Shown here piece by piece: positions 38,408 through 47,201 of a stretch of DNA of 64,000 bases. Source of the DNA: Parvibaculum sp. (lineage in GTDB: Bacteria > Pseudomonadota > Alphaproteobacteria > Parvibaculales > Parvibaculaceae). A program made the position numbers and the translations under genes. Location of the stretch: NCBI GenBank assembly GCA_017642695.1, contig JAEPQD010000001.1, forward strand, positions 1,311,701 through 1,375,700, in the 5' to 3' direction. The notes under the pieces were generated by a model. That model did not search any database and was not told the DNA's origin. It saw nothing but the letters and a program-made list of their open reading frames with translations. Every line of letters begins with the position of its first letter. The first letter of the stretch is position 1.

Positions 38408-40201
38408 ATGCGAAAGGTCACGCGCGTGAAACGACCGGGCAAGGCATCTCTCTGGCTGCCGCTGATCTTCGCGGCATCGTCGATGACGGGCGCGGCGCTC
38501 GCGCAGGATTTCGATCGCGTCGCGCCGCAGGAACTGCCCGCGGGGCCGGGCGGCGGGCTCGAACTGCTGCCGCAACCGGAGCGCGAGACAGCGGGCGGCG
38601 AGCGGACGATCCTCGAAACGCTGAAGGGCATCGTCATCCGTACCGCGCCCGGCGATGTCGCCGAAGGCGGCGCCGACGCAACGGGCATCGACGTCTCCGC
38701 GCTGCCAGGCGACCGGGCGGCGGCGCTCGCGGCGGCGCTGGCCCCCTTCATCGGCAAGCCGCTGACGGAACGGGGGCTCGGCGATCTTTCCCGCGCGGTC
38801 ATTGCCGCCTATCGCGGTGAAGGCCGCCCGCTCGTCGATGTCGCCGTGCCGCCGCAGGACGTGACCAGCGGCACTGTACAGCTTCTGGTGACGGAATTCC
38901 GTCTCGGGAAGATCGACGTCGCGGGCAATGAGTGGTTCGCCGAAAGCCAGTATCGCGACGGGCTTGCGCAGGCGCCGGGCGAGACCATCGATGCCGAGCG
39001 GCTGAAGCGCGGCCTCAACCAGCTGAACGCCAATCCGTTCCGTGAGGTGAACGCTGTGCTGAAGCCCGGCGCCTCCTTCGGCGAAACCGATATCGGCCTC
39101 AAGGTGCAGGAGCGCTTCCCGCTGCGGCTCTATGCGAGCTACGACAATACCGGCCTGCCGGCGACGGGGCGCGACCGCTGGAGCGCGGGCTTCAACTGGG
39201 GCAATGCCTTCAGGGCGGGCCACCGGCTTTCCTATCAGTTCACCGCGAGCAGCGACCTCTTCGAGGACCGCAACCGCGGCGCGGGCCTGCCGGACGATCC
39301 GCGCTTCATGGCGCATGCCTTCACCTATGCGGTGCCGCTGCCCTGGCTCGATACGCTGGAAGTCTTCGGCTCCTATGTGCAGCAGGTGCCGGATATCGGG
39401 CCCTTCTTCGGGCAGGAAGGCGAGAGTTGGCAGGCGAGCCTGCGCTACCGGCACGATCTTGCCTCGCCCGACTGGATGCATCACGCGGTCATGGCGGGCT
39501 TCGACTACAAGTCCTCGAACAACGACCTCTCCTTTGGCGGCACGTCGGTCTTCGCAAGCGAGACGGAAGTCGATCAGTTCCTTGTCGGATACGACCTCTC
39601 GGCCGCGGACGAGTGGGGGCAGACGACGCTCTCGAACACGCTTTATGTCAGCCCCGGCGGTATGACGAGCAACAATACCGACGCGGCCTATGCCGCCGCC
39701 GGGCAAGCGGATGTCGACGCGCAATATGTCTACGACACGCTCACCGTCACCCGCGTGACGCGGCTGCCGCTGGACGCAAGCTGGGTGATCCGCGCGAAGG
39801 GCCAGATCGCGGACGGGAACCTTCCCGCGAGCGAGGAACTCGGCGCGGGCGGCATGGACAGCGTGCGCGGCTATGAGGAGCGCGCCGTGAACCGCGCGAC
39901 GGGTGTTCTCATCTCGAATGAACTGCGTTCGCCGACCTTTGCCCTGCTCGGTCATGCGGCGGACGGCGTGGAGGACCAGGCCCAGCTCGTCGCCTTCTGG
40001 GACTATGGTTGGGTGTCGGACCGCGAGCAGCAGGCGGGCGTGCCGAAAAGCGCGTCGATCGCGGGCGCGGGCGTCGGCGCGCGCTATGTGCTCGACCGCT
40101 ATCTCTCCGTGCGGTTCGACTATGGCTGGCAGCTGCGCGAACTGCCCGGCGCCTCCGAGCGCGGCAGCCGGGGCGTCGTCTCGATCACGCTTTCCTACTA
40201 G
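38408..40201 (+). CDS. ShlB/FhaC/HecB-family TpsB outer-membrane transporter
   Basis: A 597-residue Omp85-type transporter with an N-terminal signal peptide (cleavage near GAALAQ), a Pro-rich linker, two POTRA-like domains (about residues 95-240, including VPPQDVTSGTVQLLVTEFRLGKIDVAGN) and a C-terminal 16-strand barrel ending in GVVSITLSY with the typical terminal aromatic residue. The conserved GSVRGY-like hallmark of this superfamily appears as DSVRGYEERAV. It would export the TpsA protein encoded immediately upstream across the outer membrane. The gene order tpsA-tpsB is the reverse of the common one. The 56-bp repeat begins 9 bp after its stop. Confidence 0.92.
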   Translation: MRKVTRVKRPGKASLWLPLIFAASSMTGAALAQDFDRVAPQELPAGPGGGLELLPQPERETAGGERTILETLKGIVIRTAPGDVAEGGADATGIDVSALPGDRAAALAAALAPFIGKPLTERGLGDLSRAVIAAYRGEGRPLVDVAVPPQDVTSGTVQLLVTEFRLGKIDVAGNEWFAESQYRDGLAQAPGETIDAERLKRGLNQLNANPFREVNAVLKPGASFGETDIGLKVQERFPLRLYASYDNTGLPATGRDRWSAGFNWGNAFRAGHRLSYQFTASSDLFEDRNRGAGLPDDPRFMAHAFTYAVPLPWLDTLEVFGSYVQQVPDIGPFFGQEGESWQASLRYRHDLASPDWMHHAVMAGFDYKSSNNDLSFGGTSVFASETEVDQFLVGYDLSAADEWGQTTLSNTLYVSPGGMTSNNTDAAYAAAGQADVDAQYVYDTLTVTRVTRLPLDASWVIRAKGQIADGNLPASEELGAGGMDSVRGYEERAVNRATGVLISNELRSPTFALLGHAADGVEDQAQLVAFWDYGWVSDREQQAGVPKSASIAGAGVGARYVLDRYLSVRFDYGWQLRELPGASERGSRGVVSITLSY

Positions 40202-40209
40202 GGCGCGGC

Positions 40210-40265
40210 TTATCCCCGAAAACGGTCCGAAGTCGGGGTGCGCGTTTCCCGACCCGATTTCCCGG
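40210..40265 (+). repeat. 56-bp dispersed direct repeat, copy 2
   Basis: Same orientation as the copy at 30005-30060, 51 of 56 identical. It lies just after the tpsB stop and about 240 bp before the autotransporter gene. Within this copy GTCGGG and CCCGAC can form a small hairpin that is imperfect in copy 1. Confidence 0.85.
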
Positions 40266-40410
40266 AGGAGATTCCGGTTCGCGGCACCTCCGGTGAACTT
40301 GTCCCCGGCTTTTGTGCATCCCCCCAAGCCCCGTCAGTGGAGGCTGGGTTCCATGCCCTCATCGGGCGAGCGTCGTGCCGCGCAGCAGGGGTGGAGAAAT
40401 CTCGCGTAAA

Positions 40411-40437
40411 ATTGTATACAAAAATGTAGACTATAAT
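40411..40437 (+). promoter_or_regulatory. Tandem ATTGTATACAAT-type operators over a TATAAT box, autotransporter esterase promoter
   Basis: ATTGTATACAAA (40411-40422, 11 of 12 to the palindrome ATTGTATACAAT) is followed directly by AATGTAGACTAT (40423-40434, 9 of 12). A TATAAT -10 box lies at 40432-40437, overlapping the second site. Repression by the GntR protein encoded at 47.2 kb is the likely meaning. Confidence 0.65.
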
Positions 40438-40503
40438 TTCCGATGTCCCTATTCTCCCCCGCCGGAGCGCCGCTGAGGCGCCGGGTATGGGAGGAGAAAA
40501 AGG

Positions 40504-42423
40504 ATGTTTCTGCCTGATATGCGTCTTGCCGGGCTCCGGCGGGCAGCCGTTGCGTGCTGTCTTTCCGCGCTGGCCTTCGCCGCACCCGCCGAGGCGGGAC
40601 GCTTCAACAATGTCATCGTGCTGGGCGACAGCTGGGCGGATGACGGCGTCAAGAGCGCTCATCTGAAACAGAACATGGAGGTCTGGCAGATCAATCCGGC
40701 CCAGCTCACCTACGCCTCGCGTCCCGAAGGCCGGTTCTCGAACGGTCCGGTCATGTCGGAACAGATGGCCGAGCTTTACGGCATCGATCCCTCGCTGCCG
40801 GAGAATTATGCGATCGGCGGTGCGGCGTCGGGCAGCAATTTCGGGCCTTTCCGCTTTCCCTTCGAGATGGTCAATCGTCCGCAGCGCAACTGGGACGACC
40901 CGGACGGCCAGATCACCTTCATGCTCAACCGGCATGGCGGGGTGCTCGATCCGGACACGCTTTACTATGTCGCCATTGGCGGCAACGACTTCATCGAGGC
41001 GCCTGTCCTGGGCTGGACCGCCAATGCGGACACGACGAAGGCGAACATCCTCGATGGCGCGACACGCATGGCGAATGCCGGTGCCCGCCACTTCATGACG
41101 ATCAACTATTACGGGCCCGCCGGGAACATCGTTGCAACGACGGTCGAGGAAGCCTGGATCGATGTGAAGAAGCAGCTCGGCGTGGACGTCATCTTCGTCG
41201 ACACGCTGTCGCTCGCGGCTTATGTGGAGCAGAATCCGGAAGATTTCGGCATGGATCCGCTGCTCGCGAGCACGCCGTGCATCTCGGGCCGCAACGCCGC
41301 TTCCGTCAACACCTGCACACCGGAAGAAGAACGGCAGCGCCTGTCCTGGGACGGCGTTCACCCGACCTCGCGCCTCCACGAAATCTTCGCGCTGGCGGGA
41401 TATGCTCTTGCGGAGTCGCCGACCGCCCAGGCTGCGGTTGCCGATGCGGGTCTCCTGTCGGTCCAGTCGGTGCAGCGGTCCATCGCCTCGCGCCTTTCCT
41501 CTTCCGGCCTCAAGACGAAGCCGGTTCAACTTGCAAGCGCAGTTCAAAGCGACGTGCCGCTCTACGATCTCTCCGAAGCCGGCGGGGTGGGCGAGCTCTT
41601 CTTCTTCGCCGACCGCAACTTCCTCGACCGCTCGGCGACGAACCTCGACCCCGTGGTGAGCGGGCAGGCCAGCGCGCAGACGCTCGGCATCCGTTTCCCG
41701 GGCAAGCGCTGGACCTTCGGGGCGGCAGCCACGCTCATCCAGAGCGAAGCGAGCCTCGCCGACGGCAGTTCCTCCGACGGCGACCATATTTTCGTCACGG
41801 GCTTCGGCGGCTGGACGCCGGACATGTCCTTCCTGCCCGGGATCGACGTCACGCTTTCGGCAGGCAAGGCGAATGTCCGCACGAAGCGCAATCCGGGTAT
41901 TGCGGGCACGCTGGCGGCGGGTTCCACCTCCGCGCGGGAATATGCAGCGACGATCGCGCTCGGCTACGACATCCCGTTCGACCTTGTCACGCTGCGGCCC
42001 GCTGCGTCGCTGCAGGGCGCGCGCCTCGAGCTCGACGGCTTCACGGAAAATGGCGCCCCGGCGGGCTTCAATCTCATCGTGCGCGACCAGACGGCAGAAT
42101 CGCTCCTCGGCGAAATCGGCGTCGAGGCGGAGGCCTCCTTCTCCTACGGGGCAATCGAGTTTCTGCCTTCGGCCGGAATCCACTGGGGTCACGAATTCGC
42201 GAACCGCAGCCGAAGCGTCACTGTGGCGCCGAGCACGCTGCCGGACCTTTCCTTCAGCGCCCGTACCGGCGAGGGCGACGAGAGCTATGGCCGCATCGGC
42301 GCGGGCCTCGAGGCCCGGTTCGAAGGCGGCGTGTCGCTCGGCTTCGGCTGGTCGCATTCCATCGGCCGCGACGACTGGCGCACGGAAGGCTTCTCGCTGG
42401 GTCTGTCCGTTCCTCTCGGCTGA
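40504..42423 (+). CDS. Autotransporter SGNH/GDSL esterase
   Basis: A 639-residue surface-anchored lipase/esterase of the EstA type. A signal peptide (cleavage near PAEAG, residue 32) precedes the GDSL passenger domain: block I GDSWADDG with the nucleophile Ser at about residue 43, the Asn block AIGGNDFIEAP, and block V WDGVHPTSRLH with the catalytic Asp and His at about residues 282-285. The C-terminal part, from about residue 375 (GELFFFADRNFLDRS onward), is an autotransporter beta-barrel with alternating hydrophobic strands. It would expose an esterase at the cell surface to hydrolyse extracellular lipids or esters. A GGAGAAAAAGG site precedes the ATG. Confidence 0.9.
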   Translation: MFLPDMRLAGLRRAAVACCLSALAFAAPAEAGRFNNVIVLGDSWADDGVKSAHLKQNMEVWQINPAQLTYASRPEGRFSNGPVMSEQMAELYGIDPSLPENYAIGGAASGSNFGPFRFPFEMVNRPQRNWDDPDGQITFMLNRHGGVLDPDTLYYVAIGGNDFIEAPVLGWTANADTTKANILDGATRMANAGARHFMTINYYGPAGNIVATTVEEAWIDVKKQLGVDVIFVDTLSLAAYVEQNPEDFGMDPLLASTPCISGRNAASVNTCTPEEERQRLSWDGVHPTSRLHEIFALAGYALAESPTAQAAVADAGLLSVQSVQRSIASRLSSSGLKTKPVQLASAVQSDVPLYDLSEAGGVGELFFFADRNFLDRSATNLDPVVSGQASAQTLGIRFPGKRWTFGAAATLIQSEASLADGSSSDGDHIFVTGFGGWTPDMSFLPGIDVTLSAGKANVRTKRNPGIAGTLAAGSTSAREYAATIALGYDIPFDLVTLRPAASLQGARLELDGFTENGAPAGFNLIVRDQTAESLLGEIGVEAEASFSYGAIEFLPSAGIHWGHEFANRSRSVTVAPSTLPDLSFSARTGEGDESYGRIGAGLEARFEGGVSLGFGWSHSIGRDDWRTEGFSLGLSVPLG

Positions 42424-42439
42424 CATTTGTGTCATCAAT

Positions 42440-42451
42440 ATTGTAGACAAT
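42440..42451 (+). promoter_or_regulatory. ATTGTATACAAT-type operator before the DUF1214/DUF1254 genes
   Basis: ATTGTAGACAAT matches the palindrome at 11 of 12 positions. A weak half-conserved unit (7 of 12) immediately precedes it at 42428-42439. It lies 17 bp after the esterase stop, so the next genes can have their own regulated promoter. Confidence 0.6.
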
Positions 42452-42524
42452 AATGCCCGGCTCGCCTATATCGGCGGTGCCGGGCATGTGCGTCCGGCCT
42501 GTTCCAAGTGAGGCGGAGCCGGGT

Positions 42525-43178
42525 ATGAAACTCAATGGCCGGGAGGCGGGCAGGAGAGTGCGCGATGCCGCCGTTCGAGGGTGGCAGGGCGTCCTTGCGG
42601 TCTGGAGCCGCCTCGGCATCTGGCAATGGGCGGCCGTCCTGGTTATCGGGATTGCCGCCGGGCTCGTCAGCGCTCTTCTCGCGGTGGCAAGCGGGCGGGG
42701 CGAGGTCCGTTCCGGCGTCTGGGCGACGAGCCTCACCTATGGCAGCGCGGAAGCCGACATCTACACCCGCGCGCGTGTTGCGCTGTTCGGGCTTCTCGCT
42801 CTCGCCCGCGAGCAGACGGTCTACTACACCGCTGCGCGCGACGCGTCGGGAGAGCCGCTTTCGGGCGACTGCACCTACATCGTCCGCGGCCGCGATCTCG
42901 ACGCGCGCTGGTGGAGCATTACGGCCTATGGCCCCGACAGCCATCTCATTCCGAACGAGGCGGGCATCTATTCCTATTCGAAGACGAGTGCCGTGCGGGA
43001 AGCGGACGGCAGCTACGTCATCCGCATTTCCGCCGAACCGCAGCCCGGCAACTGGTTGCCGGTGAAACGCGGCGAGCGCTTCGACATGACGGCGCGACTC
43101 TACAATCCGGCTGCCTTCGTCGTCGAAGCGCCGGCGGCCGTCGTGCTTCCCGACATCGTGAGGGAGGGATGCCGATGA
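42525..43178 (+). CDS. DUF1214 domain membrane/periplasmic protein
   Basis: A 217-residue protein. One N-terminal transmembrane segment (about residues 30-55: WAAVLVIGIAAGLVSALLAVA) is followed by a DUF1214 domain (ARWWSITAYGPDSHLIPNEAGIYSYSKTS, then SAEPQPGNWLPVKRGERFDMTARLYNP). DUF1214 is usually fused C-terminal to DUF1254 in one longer protein; here the two are separate, overlapping genes. The domain is structurally beta-rich and of unknown activity, often beside envelope and lipid-related genes. An upstream in-frame ATG (42453) lies in the operator region and is rejected; GGAG precedes 42525. Confidence 0.82.
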   Translation: MKLNGREAGRRVRDAAVRGWQGVLAVWSRLGIWQWAAVLVIGIAAGLVSALLAVASGRGEVRSGVWATSLTYGSAEADIYTRARVALFGLLALAREQTVYYTAARDASGEPLSGDCTYIVRGRDLDARWWSITAYGPDSHLIPNEAGIYSYSKTSAVREADGSYVIRISAEPQPGNWLPVKRGERFDMTARLYNPAAFVVEAPAAVVLPDIVREGCR

Positions 43179-43705
43179 AGCGTGTCCTTCTCACGGGCGC
43201 CGCGGCGCTTGCCACCGCCCTTGCCGTGCATGTCGCCGCCGTTGCCGCCGCGCCCCGCCTCCTGATGGGGATCGCCATGTCGCGCATTGCCGGTGAGGAA
43301 GGCGCGAACGTCATGAAGGACGCCGCGCCGCCGACGGCGGAAGCGCGCACCGTGGTGCGCCCGAGCCCGGATCTCGCCTATTCGGCCTGCGTGCTCGACC
43401 TTTCGGAGGGGCCGGTGCGTCTCACCGTAAGGAAGAGCACGCCCTATACCTCGCTCTCCCTCTTCGCCGCCAACAGCGACAATTATTTCGTCGAGGACGA
43501 CCGGATGCGGGAAGGACCCATCGAGGTCGTGGTGGTGGGTCCGTCGGGCCGCGTGCCGCCGGGGCTTCCCGAAGGCGTCCGCGTCGCGACCGCGCCGACG
43601 GAGCGCGGCATGGCGATCGTCCGCCGCGTCGTCGAGGACGAGGCCTCGCTTCCCGGCATCGAGGCCGCCCGGGAACATTCCTTTTGCGTGCCCTATACGG
43701 GGTGA
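43175..43705 (+). CDS. DUF1254 domain periplasmic protein
   Basis: A 176-residue protein with an N-terminal signal or anchor segment (residues about 3-30, Ala-rich) and a single DUF1254 domain (SPDLAYSACVLDLSEGPVRLTV, then YTSLSLFAANSDNYFVEDD). It overlaps the DUF1214 gene by ATGA, so the two are translationally coupled and probably form a complex equivalent to the usual fused protein. An ATG at 43169 is also in frame but abuts the AGGGAGGG site. Function unknown; the location suggests a periplasmic role linked to the neighbouring outer-membrane proteins. Confidence 0.8.
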   Translation: MKRVLLTGAAALATALAVHVAAVAAAPRLLMGIAMSRIAGEEGANVMKDAAPPTAEARTVVRPSPDLAYSACVLDLSEGPVRLTVRKSTPYTSLSLFAANSDNYFVEDDRMREGPIEVVVVGPSGRVPPGLPEGVRVATAPTERGMAIVRRVVEDEASLPGIEAAREHSFCVPYTG

Positions 43706-43731
43706 GTTCCTTCCGTCCGCCTCCCGCTTGC

Positions 43732-43755
43732 ATTGAATACAAAATTGTATACAGT
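43732..43755 (+). promoter_or_regulatory. Two tandem ATTGTATACAAT-type operators before the DUF1302/DUF1329 genes
   Basis: ATTGAATACAAA (43732-43743, 10 of 12) is followed without gap by ATTGTATACAGT (43744-43755, 11 of 12). The pair lies 184-207 bp before the DUF1302 start, leaving a long leader. Confidence 0.65.
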
Positions 43756-43903
43756 TTAGCGCGAACGATGCTTCCGGCAGAGGAAGCGCGTCGGAGGAAC
43801 TGAAGGGCAGGGAGGGCCCCATGCGCCCGCCCCGGAACGGCGATCCCTGAAGCTCGATCATCGGTAATGCGCCCCGCGTCGCCATCGGGGCGGTGAAGTG
43901 TGG

Positions 43904-43924
43904 CCGCGCGGCTTTCCCGCGCGG
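43904..43924 (+). other. Hairpin directly before the DUF1302 ribosome binding site
   Basis: CCGCGCGG (43904-43911) and CCGCGCGG (43917-43924) are self-complementary and form an 8-bp hairpin with a CTTTC loop, only 5 bases before the GGGGGGAG ribosome site. It could tune translation of the outer-membrane protein mRNA in this unusually long leader. Confidence 0.35.
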
Positions 43925-43938
43925 TCCAAGGGGGGAGA

Positions 43939-45612
43939 ATGTTCGACCGGAAAACATTGCTCGCGATGGCCGCGGGGCTCGGACTCCTGTCCGGCGCCTC
44001 CGGGGCGCAGGCGACGGAGTTCAGGTTCGGTGAGCTTACGGGCCGTTTCGACAGCACGGCGACGGCCGGTGCCATTATCCGCGCGTCGCATCGCGACTGC
44101 CGTCTCGTCGGCGCCACGAATGGCGGCTGCAATCCGACGGGCACGAACAGCGACGACGGCAATCTCAATTTCGACCGGGGCGATATCGTTTCGGCGCCGC
44201 TCTCCATGAGCCACGATCTCGATCTCGAATGGCAGAACTTCGGCGCGTTCGTCCGCGTTCACTATTTCTACGATGCGGTGCTGAACGATGCCGACTCCAC
44301 CCGCCGCACCGACCTGTCGGACGCAGCCCGCTCGCGGGCGGGCCGCGGTTTCGAATTGCTCGACGCCTATGTCTACGGCCTTTTCGACATCGCGGGCGTG
44401 CCGACCGACATCCGTGTCGGCAACCAGGTCGTGAACTGGGGCGAGTCGCTCTTCACCCAGGGCGGCATCAATGCAACGAACCCCTTCGACGTCGCCAAGG
44501 TTCACCAGGCCGGCTCCGAGCTCAAGGTTGCGACGCTGCCGACGCCGATGGCGCGCATATCGAGTCTGCTGCCGGGCGGCCTCAGCGTCGAGGCCTACTA
44601 CCAGTTCACCTGGGAGAAGACCGAGCTCGATCCCGTGGGCTCCTTTTTCTCGCAGGGCGACCTCACGGGTGCGGGCGCGCAGGGCTTCTTTTTCGGCTCC
44701 GATCCCGGCGCCGTCGGCAATGTCGCGTTCCTGAGCTACATGCCGAAGACCGCGGCGAAGACGCCGCGGGACTCCGGCCAGTGGGGCATGGCGCTGCGCT
44801 ATTTCGTCGAGGACTGGAGCACCGAATTCGGTCTCTATCACCTGCGCTATCACGCCAAGACACCGATCCTTGGCGTCACCGCGCAGCGCATTCCGGTGCC
44901 GCCCTTCACGCGCCCGGTCGGCTTCTATGAAGAATATATGGAGGACATCGACCTCTACGGTGCGAGCTTCAACACGCAGCTCTTCGGTTCCTCCATCGGC
45001 GGCGAAGTCTCCTGGCAGCCCGATTTTCCGGCGCCGCTCGACTTCGGCTCGACCATCGCGCTTGCGCGTGCCAACGCCGCGACGGTCCCCTTCGGCGGCT
45101 TCTACTCGCAGTCAGGCATCGTCGAGGTGGAGAAATGGCAGGCCGCGCTCACGAGCATCAGCTCCTTCGGTCCGAGCGACGGCTTCGCCGGCCGCGCGGT
45201 CGACGCGCTCGGCGCGCTGAGCGGATCGCTTTCGGCGGAACTGGTCGGCAATGCCTATCCCGATCTCGATCCGACGATCCCCTATGCCGTCCCGTCCAGC
45301 AAGGTGAAGCCGACGGAATATGCCTGGGGCTACCGTCTCGCCACGAGCCTGTCCTATCCGGAAGCCTTCGGCACCGCCGTCACGGTCACGCCGACGCTCG
45401 CCTTCCGTCATGACGTGAGCGGCACCCAGCCGAACAACCCGAACGGCGCGACGCTCATCGACGACCGCAAGCTCGTCACCATCGGCGTCGGCGCGTCCTA
45501 TCTCGATCACTGGCGGGGCGCGATCTCCTACACCAACAATTTCGGCACGAACGGCGACGACCTGCTCGGCGATCGCGACTTCGTGGACATCTCCATCAGC
45601 TACTCGTTCTAG
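43939..45612 (+). CDS. DUF1302 family outer-membrane protein
   Basis: A 557-residue protein with a signal peptide (cleavage near GAQA, residue 26) and a long beta-rich body typical of DUF1302. It includes the N-terminal ELTGRFDSTATAGAIIRASHRDC line, RVGNQVVNWGESLFTQGGINATNPFD, and a C-terminal strand DFVDISISYSF with terminal Phe, as in outer-membrane barrels. DUF1302 genes are nearly always next to DUF1329 genes, as here, and are often near esterase or lipid/steroid catabolism genes; the channel substrate is unknown. The ATG at 43939 follows GGGGGGAG. Uptake or efflux of a hydrophobic ester product is a reasonable guess. Confidence 0.87.
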   Translation: MFDRKTLLAMAAGLGLLSGASGAQATEFRFGELTGRFDSTATAGAIIRASHRDCRLVGATNGGCNPTGTNSDDGNLNFDRGDIVSAPLSMSHDLDLEWQNFGAFVRVHYFYDAVLNDADSTRRTDLSDAARSRAGRGFELLDAYVYGLFDIAGVPTDIRVGNQVVNWGESLFTQGGINATNPFDVAKVHQAGSELKVATLPTPMARISSLLPGGLSVEAYYQFTWEKTELDPVGSFFSQGDLTGAGAQGFFFGSDPGAVGNVAFLSYMPKTAAKTPRDSGQWGMALRYFVEDWSTEFGLYHLRYHAKTPILGVTAQRIPVPPFTRPVGFYEEYMEDIDLYGASFNTQLFGSSIGGEVSWQPDFPAPLDFGSTIALARANAATVPFGGFYSQSGIVEVEKWQAALTSISSFGPSDGFAGRAVDALGALSGSLSAELVGNAYPDLDPTIPYAVPSSKVKPTEYAWGYRLATSLSYPEAFGTAVTVTPTLAFRHDVSGTQPNNPNGATLIDDRKLVTIGVGASYLDHWRGAISYTNNFGTNGDDLLGDRDFVDISISYSF

Positions 45613-45643
45613 GCCCGTATCGGCGTTCCCGAGGGAGGAAAAA

Positions 45644-47002
45644 TTGAAGAAGTTTGCACTCATTGCAGCGTTCGGCGTCGCGCTTGCGGGCATCTCGTTC
45701 CCGCCGGCGCAGGCCGAACCCGGCGCCGCGGCGCTCGGCGCGAGCCTCACACCCGTCGGCGCGGAGCGCCAGGGCAATGCGGAAGGCACCATCCCGGAAT
45801 GGACGGGCGGCATCGCCGCCGCGCCCGCGGGCTGGAAAGCGGGTGACCCCCGTCCCGATCCTTACGGCGACGACAAGCCGCTTTTCGTGATCGACGGAAG
45901 CAACGCGGAGGAGCATGCCGGAAAGCTCAGCGCCGGCCAGCTTGCCCTGCTGAAGCGCTACGAGGGCTACACCATGCCGGTCTATCCCTCGCGGCGGTCC
46001 TGCGCCTATCCCGAGTCCGTCTATCAGGCGACAAAGGCCAATGTCGGCGTCGCGGCGATAGACAGCGACGGCAAGCTGCTGGCGGGCAAGGGCGGCTTTC
46101 TCTTCCCGCTCCCCGAAACGGGCGCGGAGGTGGTCTGGAACCATCTGATCCGTTATCAGGGCGTCGGCTCCACGGGCCGTCTCGTCACGGCCTCGCCGAA
46201 GAAGGACAGTGGCAACTTCGCACTGGGTCTTCTCGAGCGCACCAGCTATTCGCGCTTCCACGATCCGGCGCTTCCCGACTTCGCGTCGATGGAAAATGTC
46301 GGCGGCGAGCAGATCACAGAAATCCTGAGCCCGACCCAGATCGCGGGATCGCTCATGTTGATCCGCGAGGCGGTGAACGGTGACCGCGAAACCTGGCGCT
46401 ACATGCCGGGCCAGCGCCGCGTGCGCCGTCTTCCCGACTTCCGCTACGACAATCCGATCGTCGAGCTCGACGGGCTCATCGTCGCCGACCAGGCCAACAT
46501 GTTCAACGGCCAGCTCGACCGCTACGATTGGAAACTGATCGGAAAGCAGGAACTCTACATCGCCTATAACGACGCGAAGCTGAACGACAAGTCCGTTACC
46601 TACGCCCATATCCTGCAGCCGAAGTTCCCGGCGCGCGACGTCATGCGCTATGAGCTGCACCGTGTCTGGAAAACGGAAGCGACGCTTCGCGCCGGGCTCC
46701 GCCACCTCTACAATCGCCGCGTTCTCTATAGCGACGAAGACAGCTGGATCGTCGCGGCCACCGAACTCTATGACGGGCGCGGCGAACTCTGGCGTGTGCA
46801 GGAAGGTCCGATCGGCGTGGTCTGGGAGCTTCCGGCCTGCATCAACCGCGTGCAGTTCCACTTCGACCTCAACGCGAACCGCTATGTCGCGGCGCAGCTC
46901 CGCAACGAGGAGCGACCCTACGACTATCTCGCCGGACAGGAAGGCCGCATCGACAAGGCGATCTTCAAGCCCGATTACCTTCGCCTCGCGGGGCGCAGAT
47001 AG
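45644..47002 (+). CDS. DUF1329 family periplasmic/outer-membrane-associated protein
   Basis: A 452-residue secreted protein with signal peptide (cleavage near AQAEP). It has the family hallmarks GNAEGTIPEWTGGI, GDPRPDPYGDDKPLFVI, and the central segment ETWRYMPGQRRVRRLPDFRYDNP. DUF1329 has a LolB/LppX-like lipid-binding fold relationship and pairs with DUF1302. It starts with TTG after a perfect AGGGAGG, 31 bp after the DUF1302 stop. A factor-independent terminator at 47061 ends the unit. Confidence 0.88.
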   Translation: MKKFALIAAFGVALAGISFPPAQAEPGAAALGASLTPVGAERQGNAEGTIPEWTGGIAAAPAGWKAGDPRPDPYGDDKPLFVIDGSNAEEHAGKLSAGQLALLKRYEGYTMPVYPSRRSCAYPESVYQATKANVGVAAIDSDGKLLAGKGGFLFPLPETGAEVVWNHLIRYQGVGSTGRLVTASPKKDSGNFALGLLERTSYSRFHDPALPDFASMENVGGEQITEILSPTQIAGSLMLIREAVNGDRETWRYMPGQRRVRRLPDFRYDNPIVELDGLIVADQANMFNGQLDRYDWKLIGKQELYIAYNDAKLNDKSVTYAHILQPKFPARDVMRYELHRVWKTEATLRAGLRHLYNRRVLYSDEDSWIVAATELYDGRGELWRVQEGPIGVVWELPACINRVQFHFDLNANRYVAAQLRNEERPYDYLAGQEGRIDKAIFKPDYLRLAGRR

Positions 47003-47059
47003 GGCCGGTCCGGACTCTCCGGCTCCCCTCCTTGCGAGTCCCTCCTCGCACGGACCCTG

Positions 47060-47095
47060 GGCCCGCTCCGTCCGACCGGAGCGGGCTCCTTTTTG
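47060..47095 (+). terminator. Factor-independent terminator after the DUF1329 gene
   Basis: GCCCGCTCCG (47061-47070) pairs perfectly with CGGAGCGGGC (47077-47086) around TCCGAC, followed by TCCTTTTTG. This is the clearest intrinsic terminator in the window. Confidence 0.9.
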
Positions 47096-47127
47096 TGAAA
47101 GACAGGCGCGGATGAAAAGGCATCAAT

Positions 47128-47151
47128 TGCGTATACAGGATTGGCTATAAT
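47128..47151 (+). promoter_or_regulatory. Degenerate tandem operator over the gntR promoter (autoregulation)
   Basis: TGCGTATACAGG (47128-47139, 7 of 12) and ATTGGCTATAAT (47140-47151, 9 of 12) are adjacent 12-bp units with the geometry of the operators elsewhere in the cluster. The second contains a TATAAT box (47146-47151). Weaker matches would suit partial autorepression of the regulator gene. Confidence 0.45.
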
Positions 47152-47201
47152 ACAAGGGTGCAAGGTGGCCCCGCAGGGGCCGCGCAACCGGGGAGCTTTC
47201 C

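Noticed and set aside
40210..40265. The 56-bp repeat as a CRISPR repeat or phage attachment site
   Set aside because: Only two copies exist, 10 kb apart, with no spacer array, integrase or tRNA.
38000..42450. Overlapping minus-strand frames of about 750-775 aa opposite tpsB and the autotransporter gene
   Set aside because: Both are shadows of well-supported outer-membrane protein genes.
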